Shown: positions 38,976 through 47,473 of the stretch, in pieces | How the letters are laid out: each line of letters starts with the position of its first letter | How positions within the stretch are numbered: position 1 is the first letter of the stretch | Source: Streptococcus gallolyticus subsp. gallolyticus DSM 16831 | GTDB taxonomy: Bacteria; Bacillota; Bacilli; Lactobacillales; Streptococcaceae | NCBI RefSeq assembly: GCF_002000985.1 | Contig: NZ_CP018822.1 | Coordinates: 638,001 to 702,000, forward strand | Direction of reading: 5' to 3' | Length of the DNA stretch: 64,000 nt | Program-made: the position numbers and the translations under genes | Notes under the pieces: generated by a model | What the model was told of the DNA's origin: nothing | The model's input: only the letters and a program-made list of their open reading frames with translations | Database searches by the model: none

Positions 38976-39303
38976 TTATAGATGTCTATTCTCCCAAAAA
39001 AGTGTGTTTAAATCAGTTTGCAGTGCCTCCGCTAGTTTGATACAAAGGTCAAGCGACGGATTATATTTATTGTTTTCGATGAGGTTAACCGTTTGGCGGG
39101 CAACACCTATTTGTTTTTTAGCAAAAATTTTTTGATACTTTCCTTAAGTGTACGGACGGCAGCGACTTCCGTCGGAATTCCATGCCTAAGTTTTGAGCCG
39201 AGAGTCTCAAAACTTCCGAGTGGCTGTTCTTTTATTATTCAGCCACTTTTACCACGGCGGAAAGTATCGTTTTGTTTGCTCGCTTCGCTCGCAAATAATC
39301 CAT
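38976..39303 (-). pseudogene. Short XRE-family regulator, interrupted by a ~133-bp insertion
   Basis: Minus-strand codons from 39134 down to the stop at 38976-38978 give QKIFAKKQIGVARQTVNLIE, then NNKYNPSLDLCIKLAEALQT and DLNTLFWENRHL, the second part of a small Cro/C1 HTH protein. Codons from an ATG at 39303 to 39268 give MDYLRAKRANKT. Removing 39135-39267 joins the two in frame into a 64-residue HTH protein of the size usual for partners of DUF3278. No Shine-Dalgarno is clear at the ATG, so the 5' end is the less certain half. Loss of function is expected. Confidence 0.6.
39135..39267. mobile_element. Small structured element with terminal inverted repeats (MITE-like)
   Basis: The ends read ATACTTTCC and GGAAAGTAT (10-bp arms GATACTTTCC/GGAAAGTATC if the flanking G and C are counted). 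Inside are hairpins AAGTTTTGAG/CTCAAAACTT, AGTGGCTG/CAGCCACT and GACGG/CCGTC. It is more GC-rich than its flanks and has no transposase gene. It interrupts an XRE regulator gene. A true target-site duplication is not evident. Confidence 0.55.
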
Positions 39304-39356
39304 TGATAAAATGCTATTAAGTTTTTCAAGAGAAAAGTTTGTTTGTATGCGTTCTG

Positions 39357-39386
39357 ATTATATATTGATTATATGTGACATGTCAA
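39357..39386 (-). promoter_or_regulatory. Promoter and likely operator of the XRE-DUF3278 operon
   Basis: Minus strand TTGACA (39381-39386), an 18-bp spacer, then TATAAT (39357-39362). A perfect palindrome TGACATGTCA (39376-39385) overlaps the -35, a plausible site for the XRE protein. Confidence 0.6.
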
Positions 39387-39451
39387 ATATAAATGACAAA
39401 TGTGGTGGTATTTTGGAGGAGATGATTTTTTTATTTTTATTCAAAATTTGC

Positions 39452-39479
39452 TTGACAAAATGTATAATTATGCTAAAAT
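39452..39479 (+). promoter_or_regulatory. Promoter of the ornithine carbamoyltransferase gene with ARG-box
   Basis: TTGACA (39452-39457) with an extended -10 TGCTAAAAT (39471-39479), spacer 16. Within it TGTATAATTATGCT (39461-39474) matches 13 of 14 positions of the ARG-box pattern TGNATWWWWATNCA, so an ArgR-type protein bound here would cover the core promoter. Confidence 0.55.
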
Positions 39480-39516
39480 TAGGTATATTATTCAAAGAAA
39501 AAGGATGGACGAGTGT

Positions 39517-40497
39517 ATGGCTATTAATGATTCATTTTTGAAAGAGATTGATTTTACTAGGGAAGAACTGGTTGAATTGATTGATTTAGGATTGAAATTT
39601 AAAGAGTTGAAAAAGAAAAAAATTCCTCATAAATATTTAGAGGGGTTGAACATTGCTCTTATTTTTGAAAAGACAAGTACACGAACACGTTCAGCTTTCA
39701 CGGTGGCTGGGCAAGATTTGGGCATGAACGTGACTTATCTTGGTAGTAGCGAGATTCAACTTGGTAAAAAGGAATCAGTCATTGATACGGCAAAAGTTCT
39801 TGGTTCGATGTTTGACGGAATTGAGTACCGTGGTTTCAAACAAGAAGATGTTGAAGCCTTGGCTGAGTATTCTGGTGTGCCAGTCTGGAATGGTTTGACA
39901 GATACTTGGCATCCAACACAAATGATTGCTGATTTTATGACCTTAAAAGAAGTTTTTGAAAAATTAGAAGGCTTGACGATTGCTTATGTCGGTGATGGGC
40001 GTAATAATATGGCAAATTCTTTGCTTGTGACTTCGGCAATTCTTGGTGTCAATGTTAAAATTATTGCGCCAGCTAGCTTGCAACCTGAAGCTGAAATTAT
40101 TGAAATTGCTCAAAAATACAACAATGGTGCTGAGTTAACCATTACAGATGACCTTGCTGCGGTTAAAGGTGTTGATATGCTTTACACTGATGTTTGGGTA
40201 TCAATGGGAGAAAAAGTTGATTTCAAAGAACGTATTGACCTCTTATTGCCTTACCAAATCAATGCAGAACTATTAGTGAAAACTGAAAATCCTGATGTGA
40301 TTGTCATGCATTGCTTACCAGCTTTCCATGACCTTAATACCGAAATTGGTCAAGAAATTTATGACAAATATGGTCTTGCTGAACTTGAAATTACCGATGA
40401 GATTTTTCAAAAATACAGTTCAATAATTTTTCAAGAAGCTGAAAACCGTATGCATTCTATCAAAGCGATTATGTACAATTCACTAAAAGCAATTTAA
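39517..40497 (+). CDS. Ornithine carbamoyltransferase
   Basis: 326 residues. [12 protein letters not shown] (carbamoyl-phosphate site), DTWHPTQ and [10 protein letters not shown] (ornithine site Cys) identify an OTCase. Overall it looks like streptococcal ArcB. The start is ATG 39517, with AAAGGA about 12 bases upstream; ATG 39505 is an alternative, and codons further upstream lie in the promoter. No arcA, arcC or other arg gene is nearby, so whether it is anabolic (ArgF) or catabolic (ArcB) is open. A putrescine carbamoyltransferase is less likely given the ornithine-type motif. Confidence 0.9.
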   Translation: MAINDSFLKEIDFTREELVELIDLGLKFKELKKKKIPHKYLEGLNIALIFEKTSTRTRSAFTVAGQDLGMNVTYLGSSEIQLGKKESVIDTAKVLGSMFDGIEYRGFKQEDVEALAEYSGVPVWNGLTDTWHPTQMIADFMTLKEVFEKLEGLTIAYVGDGRNNMANSLLVTSAILGVNVKIIAPASLQPEAEIIEIAQKYNNGAELTITDDLAAVKGVDMLYTDVWVSMGEKVDFKERIDLLLPYQINAELLVKTENPDVIVMHCLPAFHDLNTEIGQEIYDKYGLAELEITDEIFQKYSSIIFQEAENRMHSIKAIMYNSLKAI

Positions 40498-40631
40498 GGG
40501 ATAATAATCACTGGAAAATGGCACTTTTGACAGGAATTTTTGATAAAAGCAAGAAAATACATTCCTTTGTTGTTTGTTTGTAGGAAATTATGTTAAAATA
40601 GTATGGACAATAAACGAAGAGGAGAATAGTC

Positions 40632-40862
40632 ATGGAATCACATTTGGTGAGAATTATCAATCGTCTTGAGTTAATGACAACTGATAGTAGTAATCTTAAA
40701 CGTAATTTTGAACGTGATGGTGTCGTTGTGGCAGAAGTGTCATTCAGCAATGACCCTGAAAATGGTCCAGTTTTCACTTTGCGTGATGTTGAAGCGCGTG
40801 AGTCTTACTCATTTGATAGCATCGATTTAATCGCAATGGAAATTTACGACCTTCTTTACTAA
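40632..40862 (+). CDS. DUF1797 (YkuJ-like) small protein
   Basis: 76 residues, MESHLVRIINRLELM..., ending SIDLIAMEIYDLLY. A small alpha/beta protein conserved in Firmicutes, of unknown function. GAAGAGGAGA precedes the ATG at 40632, and a TAAAAT -10-like hexamer (about 40593-40598) lies about 35 bases upstream. Single-gene unit with a terminator-like hairpin downstream. Confidence 0.75.
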   Translation: MESHLVRIINRLELMTTDSSNLKRNFERDGVVVAEVSFSNDPENGPVFTLRDVEARESYSFDSIDLIAMEIYDLLY

Positions 40863-40955
40863 AATAAAGAAAAATTCAGGACAGAGTATAAGGTTTTTGT
40901 AAAGCCCTGTTTAAGTGTGGTTTCAACGTTTTCTTATATTGCTATTTTGAATTGC

Positions 40956-40990
40956 AAAAAGTTCGCAAACTGCGAGCTTTTTATTTTTTT
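40956..40990 (+). terminator. Terminator-like hairpin after the DUF1797 gene
   Basis: AAAGTTCGCA-aac-TGCGAGCTTTTT with T-rich tail. It includes G-T pairs. Confidence 0.6.
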
Positions 40991-41115
40991 GTTTATTAAA
41001 ATGCTAGAAATGCTGTTATATCAAGTGTTTACGACTGTTTTCAGAAAAATGAATCATTGGTATTTTTATTCAATCTGTGTTATAATTAATTGATTATTGC
41101 TTATAGGAGAAATAA

Positions 41116-41802
41116 ATGGATTTTTCATTTTTGCCAAAATATTGGGCTTATTTTAACTATGGTGTCCTTGTAACCATTATGATTTCAGCGTGTGTTGTTT
41201 TCTTTGGGACGATCATTGGTATCTTGGTTGCTTTAGTTAAACGTACAAATATAAAAATTTTAAATTGGATTGCTAGTTTTTACGTTTGGGTCTTTCGTGG
41301 GACTCCAATGGTCGTTCAAATCATGATTGCCTTTGCTTGGATGCACTTTAATAATGCGCCAATCGTTGGCTTTGGTGTTCTTGATCTTGATTTTTCACGT
41401 TTGCTTCCAGGTATCATTATTATTTCGTTAAATAGCGGAGCTTATATTTCTGAAATCGTCCGTGCTGGTATCGAAGCAGTGCCAAAAGGACAGCTTGAAG
41501 CGGCGTATTCGCTTGGTATTCGCCCAGTCAATGCAATGCGTTATGTCATTTTGCCGCAAGCCCTTAAAAATATCTTACCAGCACTTGGTAATGAATTTAT
41601 TACCATTATCAAAGATAGTTCACTTCTTCAAACTATCGGTGTTATGGAATTGTGGAATGGTGCCCAATCGGTTGTAACAGCAACATATTTACCAATCACA
41701 CCGTTGTTATTTGCTGCATTCTACTACCTCATGGTGACAACTGTGATGTCATTCTTAGTGAAACGACTTGAAAAAAGCATGGGAAACGGAGGTAGCAACT
41801 AA
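41116..41802 (+). CDS. Polar amino-acid ABC transporter permease
   Basis: 228 residues with about five membrane helices. The N-terminal [20 protein letters not shown] is the start of the His/Glu/Gln permease family. The EAA loop [20 protein letters not shown], then LEAAYSLGI, contacts the ATPase. It exports nothing by itself and needs a solute-binding protein, which is not encoded here. AGGAGAAATAA lies upstream. It shares one base with the ATPase gene. Confidence 0.92.
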   Translation: MDFSFLPKYWAYFNYGVLVTIMISACVVFFGTIIGILVALVKRTNIKILNWIASFYVWVFRGTPMVVQIMIAFAWMHFNNAPIVGFGVLDLDFSRLLPGIIIISLNSGAYISEIVRAGIEAVPKGQLEAAYSLGIRPVNAMRYVILPQALKNILPALGNEFITIIKDSSLLQTIGVMELWNGAQSVVTATYLPITPLLFAAFYYLMVTTVMSFLVKRLEKSMGNGGSN

Positions 41803-42536
41803 TGTCAGAAACGCTTATTTCAATTAAAGGGCTTCATAAATATTTCGGAAAAAATGAAGTGCTAAAAGGGATTGACCTTGATATTAAATCTGGTGAAGTG
41901 GTTGTTATCATTGGACCTTCAGGGTCAGGAAAATCAACATTTCTTCGTACAATGAACTTACTTGAAACACCAACAAAAGGTGTGATTACTTTTGAAGATG
42001 TTGATATTACAGATAAGAAAAATGATATTTTCAAAATGCGTGAAAAAATGGGAATGGTTTTCCAACAGTTCAATCTTTTCCCAAATATGACGGTACTTGA
42101 AAATATCACATTATCACCAATCAAAACAAAAGGTGTCTCTAAAGCGGAAGCAGAAGCAAAAGCCTATGATTTGCTAGATAAAGTTGGGCTTCGCGACAAA
42201 GCAGATGCTTATCCAGCTAGTTTGTCAGGTGGTCAACAACAACGTATCGCGATTGCGCGTGGACTTGCTATGGATCCAGATGTCTTGCTCTTTGACGAAC
42301 CAACATCAGCGCTTGACCCAGAAATGGTTGGTGAAGTGCTTGGTGTTATGCAAGATTTGGCGAAATCTGGGATGACAATGGCGATTGTTACCCATGAAAT
42401 GGGATTTGCACGTGAAGTAGCTGACCGTGTTATCTTCATGGACGGAGGTGTCATTGTTGAACAAGGAACGCCAGAAGAAGTCTTTGAACAAACCAAAGAA
42501 GCTCGTACAAAAGATTTCTTGAGTAAAGTTTTATAA
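41802..42536 (+). CDS. Polar amino-acid ABC transporter ATP-binding protein
   Basis: 244 residues, GlnQ/HisP type. Walker [11 protein letters not shown]-loop [13 protein letters not shown], signature LSGGQQQR, Walker [15 protein letters not shown] and H-loop VTHEM are all intact. It powers the adjacent permease. The substrate (Gln, Glu, Cys or other) cannot be read from the sequence. A strong terminator follows. Confidence 0.95.
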   Translation: MSETLISIKGLHKYFGKNEVLKGIDLDIKSGEVVVIIGPSGSGKSTFLRTMNLLETPTKGVITFEDVDITDKKNDIFKMREKMGMVFQQFNLFPNMTVLENITLSPIKTKGVSKAEAEAKAYDLLDKVGLRDKADAYPASLSGGQQQRIAIARGLAMDPDVLLFDEPTSALDPEMVGEVLGVMQDLAKSGMTMAIVTHEMGFAREVADRVIFMDGGVIVEQGTPEEVFEQTKEARTKDFLSKVL

Positions 42537-42542
42537 TAGAAT

Positions 42543-42585
42543 AAAAAAACCTCGGTTGAGTGCATAAACTCAACTGAGGTTTTTC
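42543..42585 (+). terminator. Terminator after the ABC transporter pair
   Basis: AAAACCTCGGTTGAGT pairs with ACTCAACTGAGGTTTT, followed by TC and T-rich DNA. Confidence 0.9.
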
Positions 42586-42735
42586 TTGTTCTGGAAGAAG
42601 TTGAATATAGGTAAAAATGGATATTTCATTAGATTAAAATGAGTGGAATTTTATATATTAAGCACACTTAATTTTTAGAATTTAGTTATTTTTTAAAAAA
42701 TGTAAATGATTGAAACAAGAATGAAAACATCTATA

Positions 42736-42750
42736 TTATAATGATTCTAA
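42736..42750 (+). promoter_or_regulatory. PerR/Fur-type box 1 upstream of feoAB
   Basis: TTATAATGATTCTAA fits TTANAATNATTNTAA at every defined position. Confidence 0.65.
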
Positions 42751-42767
42751 ATAGACAAACATCTTAT

Positions 42768-42782
42768 TTAGAACAATTCTAA
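42768..42782 (+). promoter_or_regulatory. PerR/Fur-type box 2 upstream of feoAB
   Basis: TTAGAA-CAA-TTCTAA is a perfect dyad with one mismatch from the PerR consensus. It is 32 bp (about three turns) from box 1, so both lie on one DNA face. Confidence 0.6.
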
Positions 42783-42838
42783 TTAATTTAATAATTAAAG
42801 AAAAAATTAATTTTTATAGAAAATTTGCCCTATTTTTA

Positions 42839-42847
42839 TGATATAAT
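42839..42847 (+). promoter_or_regulatory. Extended -10 promoter of feoAB
   Basis: TGATATAAT, 57 bases downstream of iron box 2 and about 56 bases before the feoA start. Confidence 0.55.
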
Positions 42848-42902
42848 GAATCGGGCGGAAGGTCAAATATTTTATCAAAAAATTACGAGGAGGTCAAGAA
42901 TT

Positions 42903-43379
42903 TTGATTTTGCAAAATGCTAAAGTTGATATTCCTTACACAGTCGTTAGTGTTGATTTGCCTGATGAAAGTGTTCGACATTTATCAAACTTAGGGTTAAA
43001 AGTTGGTGCTTCGTTAAAAGTCGTTTCAAAAACGCCAACCAGTGCAATTGTCATGCTTAAATCAAGCCGTTTGGCATTTGATCAGTCAATTTTAAATCAT
43101 ATTGATGTTACTGAAGAAGAAGGAGAACTTGAAACTTTGCCCCTTTCAGAGTTGAAAGTTGGAGAATTTGCTTATGTGGATGGTATTTATGCTATTAATG
43201 AAGCAAAACGTCGTCTTATGGATATGGGCTTAACACGCCATACCAAAGTTTACCTTCGTAAAGTAGCGCCATTAGGAGACCCTATCGAAATTAGTTTACG
43301 TGGTTACGAGTTAACCTTACGCAAATCAGAAGCGCAGATGATTAGTGTTGTAAAAGTAGATAGTGAGGAGAAAAAATGA
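42903..43379 (+). CDS. feoA: FeoA-like protein with two SH3-like domains
   Basis: 158 residues, twice the usual FeoA length of about 75. Domain 1 (about 1-78) and domain 2 (about 80-155, with LSELKVGEFAYVDGI, RRLMDMGLTRHTKV and GDPIEISLRGYELTLRKSEA) are both FeoA-like; domain 2 has the better-kept motifs. FeoA helps the FeoB ferrous-iron transporter. The start is TTG at 42903 with GAGGAGGTC ideally placed upstream (42887-42895); the ATG at 42825 is ahead of the promoter -10. The stop overlaps the feoB ATG. Confidence 0.85.
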   Translation: MILQNAKVDIPYTVVSVDLPDESVRHLSNLGLKVGASLKVVSKTPTSAIVMLKSSRLAFDQSILNHIDVTEEEGELETLPLSELKVGEFAYVDGIYAINEAKRRLMDMGLTRHTKVYLRKVAPLGDPIEISLRGYELTLRKSEAQMISVVKVDSEEKK

Positions 43380-45383
43380 CAGAGATAGCCTTAATTGGGA
43401 ATCCGAATAGCGGAAAAACAAGTCTCTTTAATTTATTAACAGGAAAAAGTGGCGCGTGACTATTTGTTGAGTAATCATGCGGACAGTATTCTTAATGTTG
43501 TTGATGCGACAAACTTGGAACGTAATCTTTATTTGACAACGCAGTTGATTGAAACAGGGATTCCTGTGACTGTTGCGCTTAACATGAGCGATGCCCTCAA
43601 AGGTCAAGGAAAAACGATTAATATCGATAAACTTTCTTATCAACTTGGAGTTCCAGTCGTTTCTACTAGTGCTGTTAAAAATGTCGGCGTTGAGAAAGCT
43701 GTTAAAAAAGCAGCTCATACTACTAAAGAAACCGTTGATATCATTCAATATCCTACTTATAGTGATAAATTTGAAGCGGCAATTAAACAAATTATTGATA
43801 TTTTAGGTGATATTGTTCCAGAACGTTCTGCACGTTTTTATGCTATTAAACTTTTTGAACGTGATGCTTTGGTTCAAAATGAAGTAGAATTGTCAGAATT
43901 TCAAAAAGGTGAAATCAATGAAGTGATTAAAATCACCGAAGAAATTTTCACAGAGGATTCTGAATCTATCGTTATCAATGAACGTTATGAATTTATCGAA
44001 CGTGTGGCTAAAATGGCGCAGAACCAAGATAGCAATTTCAAGATGACGATTTCAGATAAAATCGACCGTGTCGTAACAAACCGTATTTTGGCATTGCCGA
44101 TTTTTGCGGTAGTCATGTTCTTGGTTTATTACCTATCTATTCAAACAGTCGGAACAATGTGGACAGACTGGGTGAACGATGTTCTCTTTGGTGATTTAGT
44201 GCCAAATTGGGTACAAGCTGGTCTAGATTACTTGCATGTATCTGGTTGGTTAGAATCATTGATTATTGACGGAATCGTTGCAGGGGTTGGTACGGTTCTT
44301 GGTTTCTTACCACAAATCTTTGTTCTATTTATCTGTTTGGGTATTTTAGAAGATATTGGTTACATGAGCCGTATTGCTTTTGTCATGGACCGTGTGTTCC
44401 GACGCTTCGGGTTGTCAGGAAAATCTTTCATTCCGATGTTGATTGCGACAGGGTGTGGTGTGCCTGCGATTATGGCAAGTCGTACCATTGAAAACGAACG
44501 TGACCGTCGTATTACCATTATGACAGCAACGTTCATGCCATGTTCGGCTAAATTGGAAATTATCGCTTTGATTGCGGGAGCATTTTTCCCAGATAATCCA
44601 TTTGTTGCGCCATCTACATATTTCATCGGTTTCTTGACAATTATTTTATCAGGGATTGCGCTTAAGAAAACAAGTTTCCTTGGAAGCTATGTTAGTCCAT
44701 TTATCATGGAATTGCCAGCTTATCATATGCCAAAAGTGTGGTCAGTATTACATTATGCCTTTGGTAAAGCCATGAGCTTTGTAAAACGTGCTGGTACCAT
44801 CATTTTCAGTTTGACGGTTATTATCTGGTTTATGTCATCTTATGATTTTGCTTTCCAAGCTGTTGATACGGAGTATTCAATCCTTGCTGCTCTTGGTAGA
44901 GCAATTGCTTGGATTTTCCAACCACTTGGTTTTGGTGACTGGAAAGCTACTGTTGCAGCTGCGACAGGGCTTGCAGCCAAAGAAGCCGTTGTTGGAACAT
45001 TCGGTGTCTTGTATAATGACAGCACAACTAGTGGTTTGTATCATGCTTTGCAATTGGATTACACATCATTAGCAGCTTATTCATTCTTGACATTTAACCT
45101 GCTCTGTGCGCCATGTTTTGCCGCAATGGGTGCTATCAAACGTGAAATGGGAGATGCAAAATGGACAATTGGTGCAATTGGCTTCCAAACAGGACTTGCT
45201 TATGTGGTTAGTTTGATTATCTATCAACTTGGACTTGTTGTTTTCTATGGCAAAGGCATCACATTCTGGACGATTGTAGCTGTTATCTTGTTGATTGCTA
45301 TTATTTACTTTATCGTTAGAAAACCAAGACAAGTTAAAGAAAAAGTGATTACTTTGGATAATCTAGAAATGGCTGGAGAATAA
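43376..45383 (+). pseudogene. feoB: FeoB ferrous iron transporter, broken by a deletion in the G domain
   Basis: The ATG at 43376 starts MTEIALIGNPNSGKTSLFNL with an intact P-loop, but after codon 23 the frame runs to a TGA at 43457-43459. The remaining frame (from about 43446, GTG at 43449: VARDYLLSNHADSILNVVDA) has everything from the G4 region onward, the FeoB helical domain and the two Gate membrane domains, and ends at 45383. About 44 codons expected between LLTG and EKVARD, including the G2 region and the G3 DLPG motif, are missing, and the junction is out of frame. A GTG restart would give a 644-residue protein without G1-G3. Pseudogene, or an assembly error. Confidence 0.85.
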
Positions 45384-45387
45384 CGCT

Positions 45388-45528
45388 ATGGCAACGATTA
45401 TTATTGCTGCAATTATTGCATTTGCGGTGTTTATGGGCTTTCGTAGTTTCATCAAAGGAAAAGGTTCTTGTGGTGATTGTGATTGTAACTGCCCAGTCAA
45501 AGATGAAATGCATAAAACAGCAAAGTAA
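45388..45528 (+). CDS. FeoB-associated Cys-rich membrane protein
   Basis: 46 residues. One membrane helix (MATIIIAAIIAFAVFMGF) is followed by GKGSCGDCDCNCPVKDEM, with four closely spaced Cys. This is the small partner commonly encoded after feoB in Firmicutes, thought to bind or pass iron. It starts 4 bases after the feoB stop. Its frame is intact although feoB is broken. Confidence 0.85.
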   Translation: MATIIIAAIIAFAVFMGFRSFIKGKGSCGDCDCNCPVKDEMHKTAK

Positions 45529-45538
45529 ACTAACAAAA

Positions 45539-45569
45539 GAAAGCTTGCTCATTTTGGGCAAGCTTTTTG
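45539..45569 (+). terminator. Terminator of the feo operon
   Basis: AAAGCTTGC-tcattttgg-GCAAGCTTTTT. Confidence 0.85.
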
Positions 45570-45638
45570 TAGGTATAAAAGACAGTATCAATAATATTTT
45601 AAAGAATTTTCTGAAAAATAGAATATAGTGCTGTTTTC

Positions 45639-45647
45639 TGGTATAAT
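45639..45647 (+). promoter_or_regulatory. Extended -10 promoter of folD
   Basis: TGGTATAAT, 27 bases before the folD start. Confidence 0.6.
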
Positions 45648-45674
45648 GGAAGAAATACAATTTGGGAGAATGAT

Positions 45675-46529
45675 ATGGCAACAATTATAGATGGAAAAGC
45701 TTTAGCCGTCAAAAAACAGACTGAATTAGTTGAAAAAGTTGAAAAATTAAAAGCTGAGACGGGCGTTGTGCCTGGTTTGGTCGTTATTCTTGTTGGTGAT
45801 GACCCAGCTAGTCAAGTTTATGTCCGCAATAAAGAACGTTCTGCTAAGAAAGCAGGATTTTTAAGTGAAACTGTTCGCCTTTCAGAATCAATCAGTGAAG
45901 AAGAATTGATTCAAGTGATTGAACAATATAACGAAGATGACCGTTTTCACGGTATTTTGGTGCAATTGCCACTTCCTGCACACATTAATGATAAGCGTGT
46001 GATTCTAGCAATTGACCCTAAAAAAGACGTAGATGGTTTCCACCCAATCAACACAGGACACCTTTGGAATGGACGTCCTGTCATGGTACCGTGTACGCCA
46101 GCTGGCATTATGGAATTGCTTCGTGAGTATGACATTGATTTAGAAGGTAAAACAGCTGTCATCATTGGTCGTTCAAATATCGTCGGAAAACCAATGGCGC
46201 AGCTATTATTGGACAAAAATGCAACGGTTACCTTGGCGCACTCTCGTACACGTCATTTGGCGCGCGTGACAAAACAAGCTGATGTTTTAATCGTGGCAAT
46301 CGGTCAAGGACATTTTGTAACCAAAGAATTTGTGAAAGAAGGGGCAGTGGTTATTGATGTCGGTATGAACCGTGATGACAATGGTAAGCTCATTGGAGAT
46401 GTTAAATTTGACGAAGTTGAACCACTCGCAAGTTTTATCACACCAGTACCTGGTGGCGTTGGTCCAATGACCATTACAATGCTTATGGAACAAACGTATC
46501 AATCTGCCCTTAGAAGTGTGAAAGCATGA
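45675..46529 (+). CDS. folD: Methylene-THF dehydrogenase/cyclohydrolase FolD
   Basis: 284 residues. It converts 5,10-methylene-THF to 10-formyl-THF. The catalytic Lys lies in [13 protein letters not shown], with the signature motifs [11 protein letters not shown] and VPGGVGPMT, and the NADP-binding [14 protein letters not shown]. Normal length. It overlaps the next gene by 4 bases. Confidence 0.97.
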   Translation: MATIIDGKALAVKKQTELVEKVEKLKAETGVVPGLVVILVGDDPASQVYVRNKERSAKKAGFLSETVRLSESISEEELIQVIEQYNEDDRFHGILVQLPLPAHINDKRVILAIDPKKDVDGFHPINTGHLWNGRPVMVPCTPAGIMELLREYDIDLEGKTAVIIGRSNIVGKPMAQLLLDKNATVTLAHSRTRHLARVTKQADVLIVAIGQGHFVTKEFVKEGAVVIDVGMNRDDNGKLIGDVKFDEVEPLASFITPVPGGVGPMTITMLMEQTYQSALRSVKA

Positions 46530-47362
46530 TTATTAATGAATTATTGGTGCGTCAAGTGATTACAAATCGCCAGCCACATTCTCACAAAGGAACATACGGT
46601 CGTGTTCTTTTAATTGGTGGATTTTACCCTTATGGTGGAGCGATTATCATGAGCGCCTTAGCCACGGTTAAAAGTGGTGCTGGATTAGTGACTGTGTCGA
46701 CTGAGCGTGACAATATCGCAGCTCTTCACAGCCATCTTCCAGAAGCTATGGCTTTTGATTGTGATGATAAGGAGCTATTTTATGAAAATTTGACCAAGGC
46801 TGATGTCGTTTTGATTGGTCCTGGTTTAGGGGAAAATAGCAAAGCAGAAACCGTGTTTCAAATGGTTTTTGAGCATATTTCTGAACACCAGATTTTGATT
46901 ATTGACGGCTCCGCTTTGAATTTATTGGCAAAAGCTAAGCCAATCACAGTTAAAACGAATCATCTCATATTGACACCGCATCAAAAAGAATGGGAAAGAT
47001 TATCAGGAATCGCTATTTCGAACCAGACAATCGAAAACACCAAAGCAGCTCTGCAAGAATTTCCAGAAAAGACCGTCTTAGTGGCTAAAAGTCATCAGAC
47101 TAAAATCATTCAAGGAAATCAAGTCGGCGAGCTAACTGTTGGCGGTCCTTACCAAGCGACAGGTGGTATGGGAGATACGCTTTGTGGCATGATTGCAGGC
47201 TTTGTCGCCCAGTTTAAAGATAATCTCTTTAGCAGTGTTGCCACAGCAACGTACCTACATTCCTACATCGCTGACCAACTCAGTGACCAAGCCTATGTTG
47301 TTTTACCAACGACAATTAGCGCAGAACTCCCCCGTATCATGAAAGAACTCTCGGAGAGATAA
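46526..47362 (+). CDS. nnrD: ADP/ATP-dependent NAD(P)H-hydrate dehydratase
   Basis: 278 residues, ribokinase-like fold (YjeF C-terminal domain) without the epimerase domain. It repairs hydrated NAD(P)[21 protein letters not shown], then GPGLGENS, and the anion-hole motif [15 protein letters not shown] with catalytic Asp are present. It is coupled to folD by an ATGA overlap. Confidence 0.92.
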   Translation: MIINELLVRQVITNRQPHSHKGTYGRVLLIGGFYPYGGAIIMSALATVKSGAGLVTVSTERDNIAALHSHLPEAMAFDCDDKELFYENLTKADVVLIGPGLGENSKAETVFQMVFEHISEHQILIIDGSALNLLAKAKPITVKTNHLILTPHQKEWERLSGIAISNQTIENTKAALQEFPEKTVLVAKSHQTKIIQGNQVGELTVGGPYQATGGMGDTLCGMIAGFVAQFKDNLFSSVATATYLHSYIADQLSDQAYVVLPTTISAELPRIMKELSER

Positions 47363-47365
47363 AGT

Positions 47366-47430
47366 GATTATGATTAATTAATGACCGATTATGACAATGT
47401 TAAGTAAAGGCTATTTTTTGATTTTATAAT
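47366..47430 (+). promoter_or_regulatory. LytTR-type direct-repeat promoter of the response-regulator gene
   Basis: GATTATGAT (47366-47374), 12 bases, GATTATGAC (47387-47395), then TATAAT at 47425-47430. The repeat start-to-start distance of 21 bp and the missing -35 are the pattern of ComE/BlpR/AgrA-activated promoters. This suggests autoregulation. Confidence 0.65.
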
Positions 47431-47473
47431 AGTATTTGTTACATATTTATTGTAGGGAATAGGGAGTTTTATT

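Noticed and set aside
39093..39320. 75-codon plus-strand frame across the structured element
   Set aside because: No ribosome binding site, no recognised domain, and it is opposite the interrupted XRE gene and element.
43449..45383. Treating the 644-codon frame from GTG 43449 as a normal feoB gene
   Set aside because: It starts inside the G domain, after the P-loop, and the missing 5' part is present just upstream in another frame, so the gene is broken.
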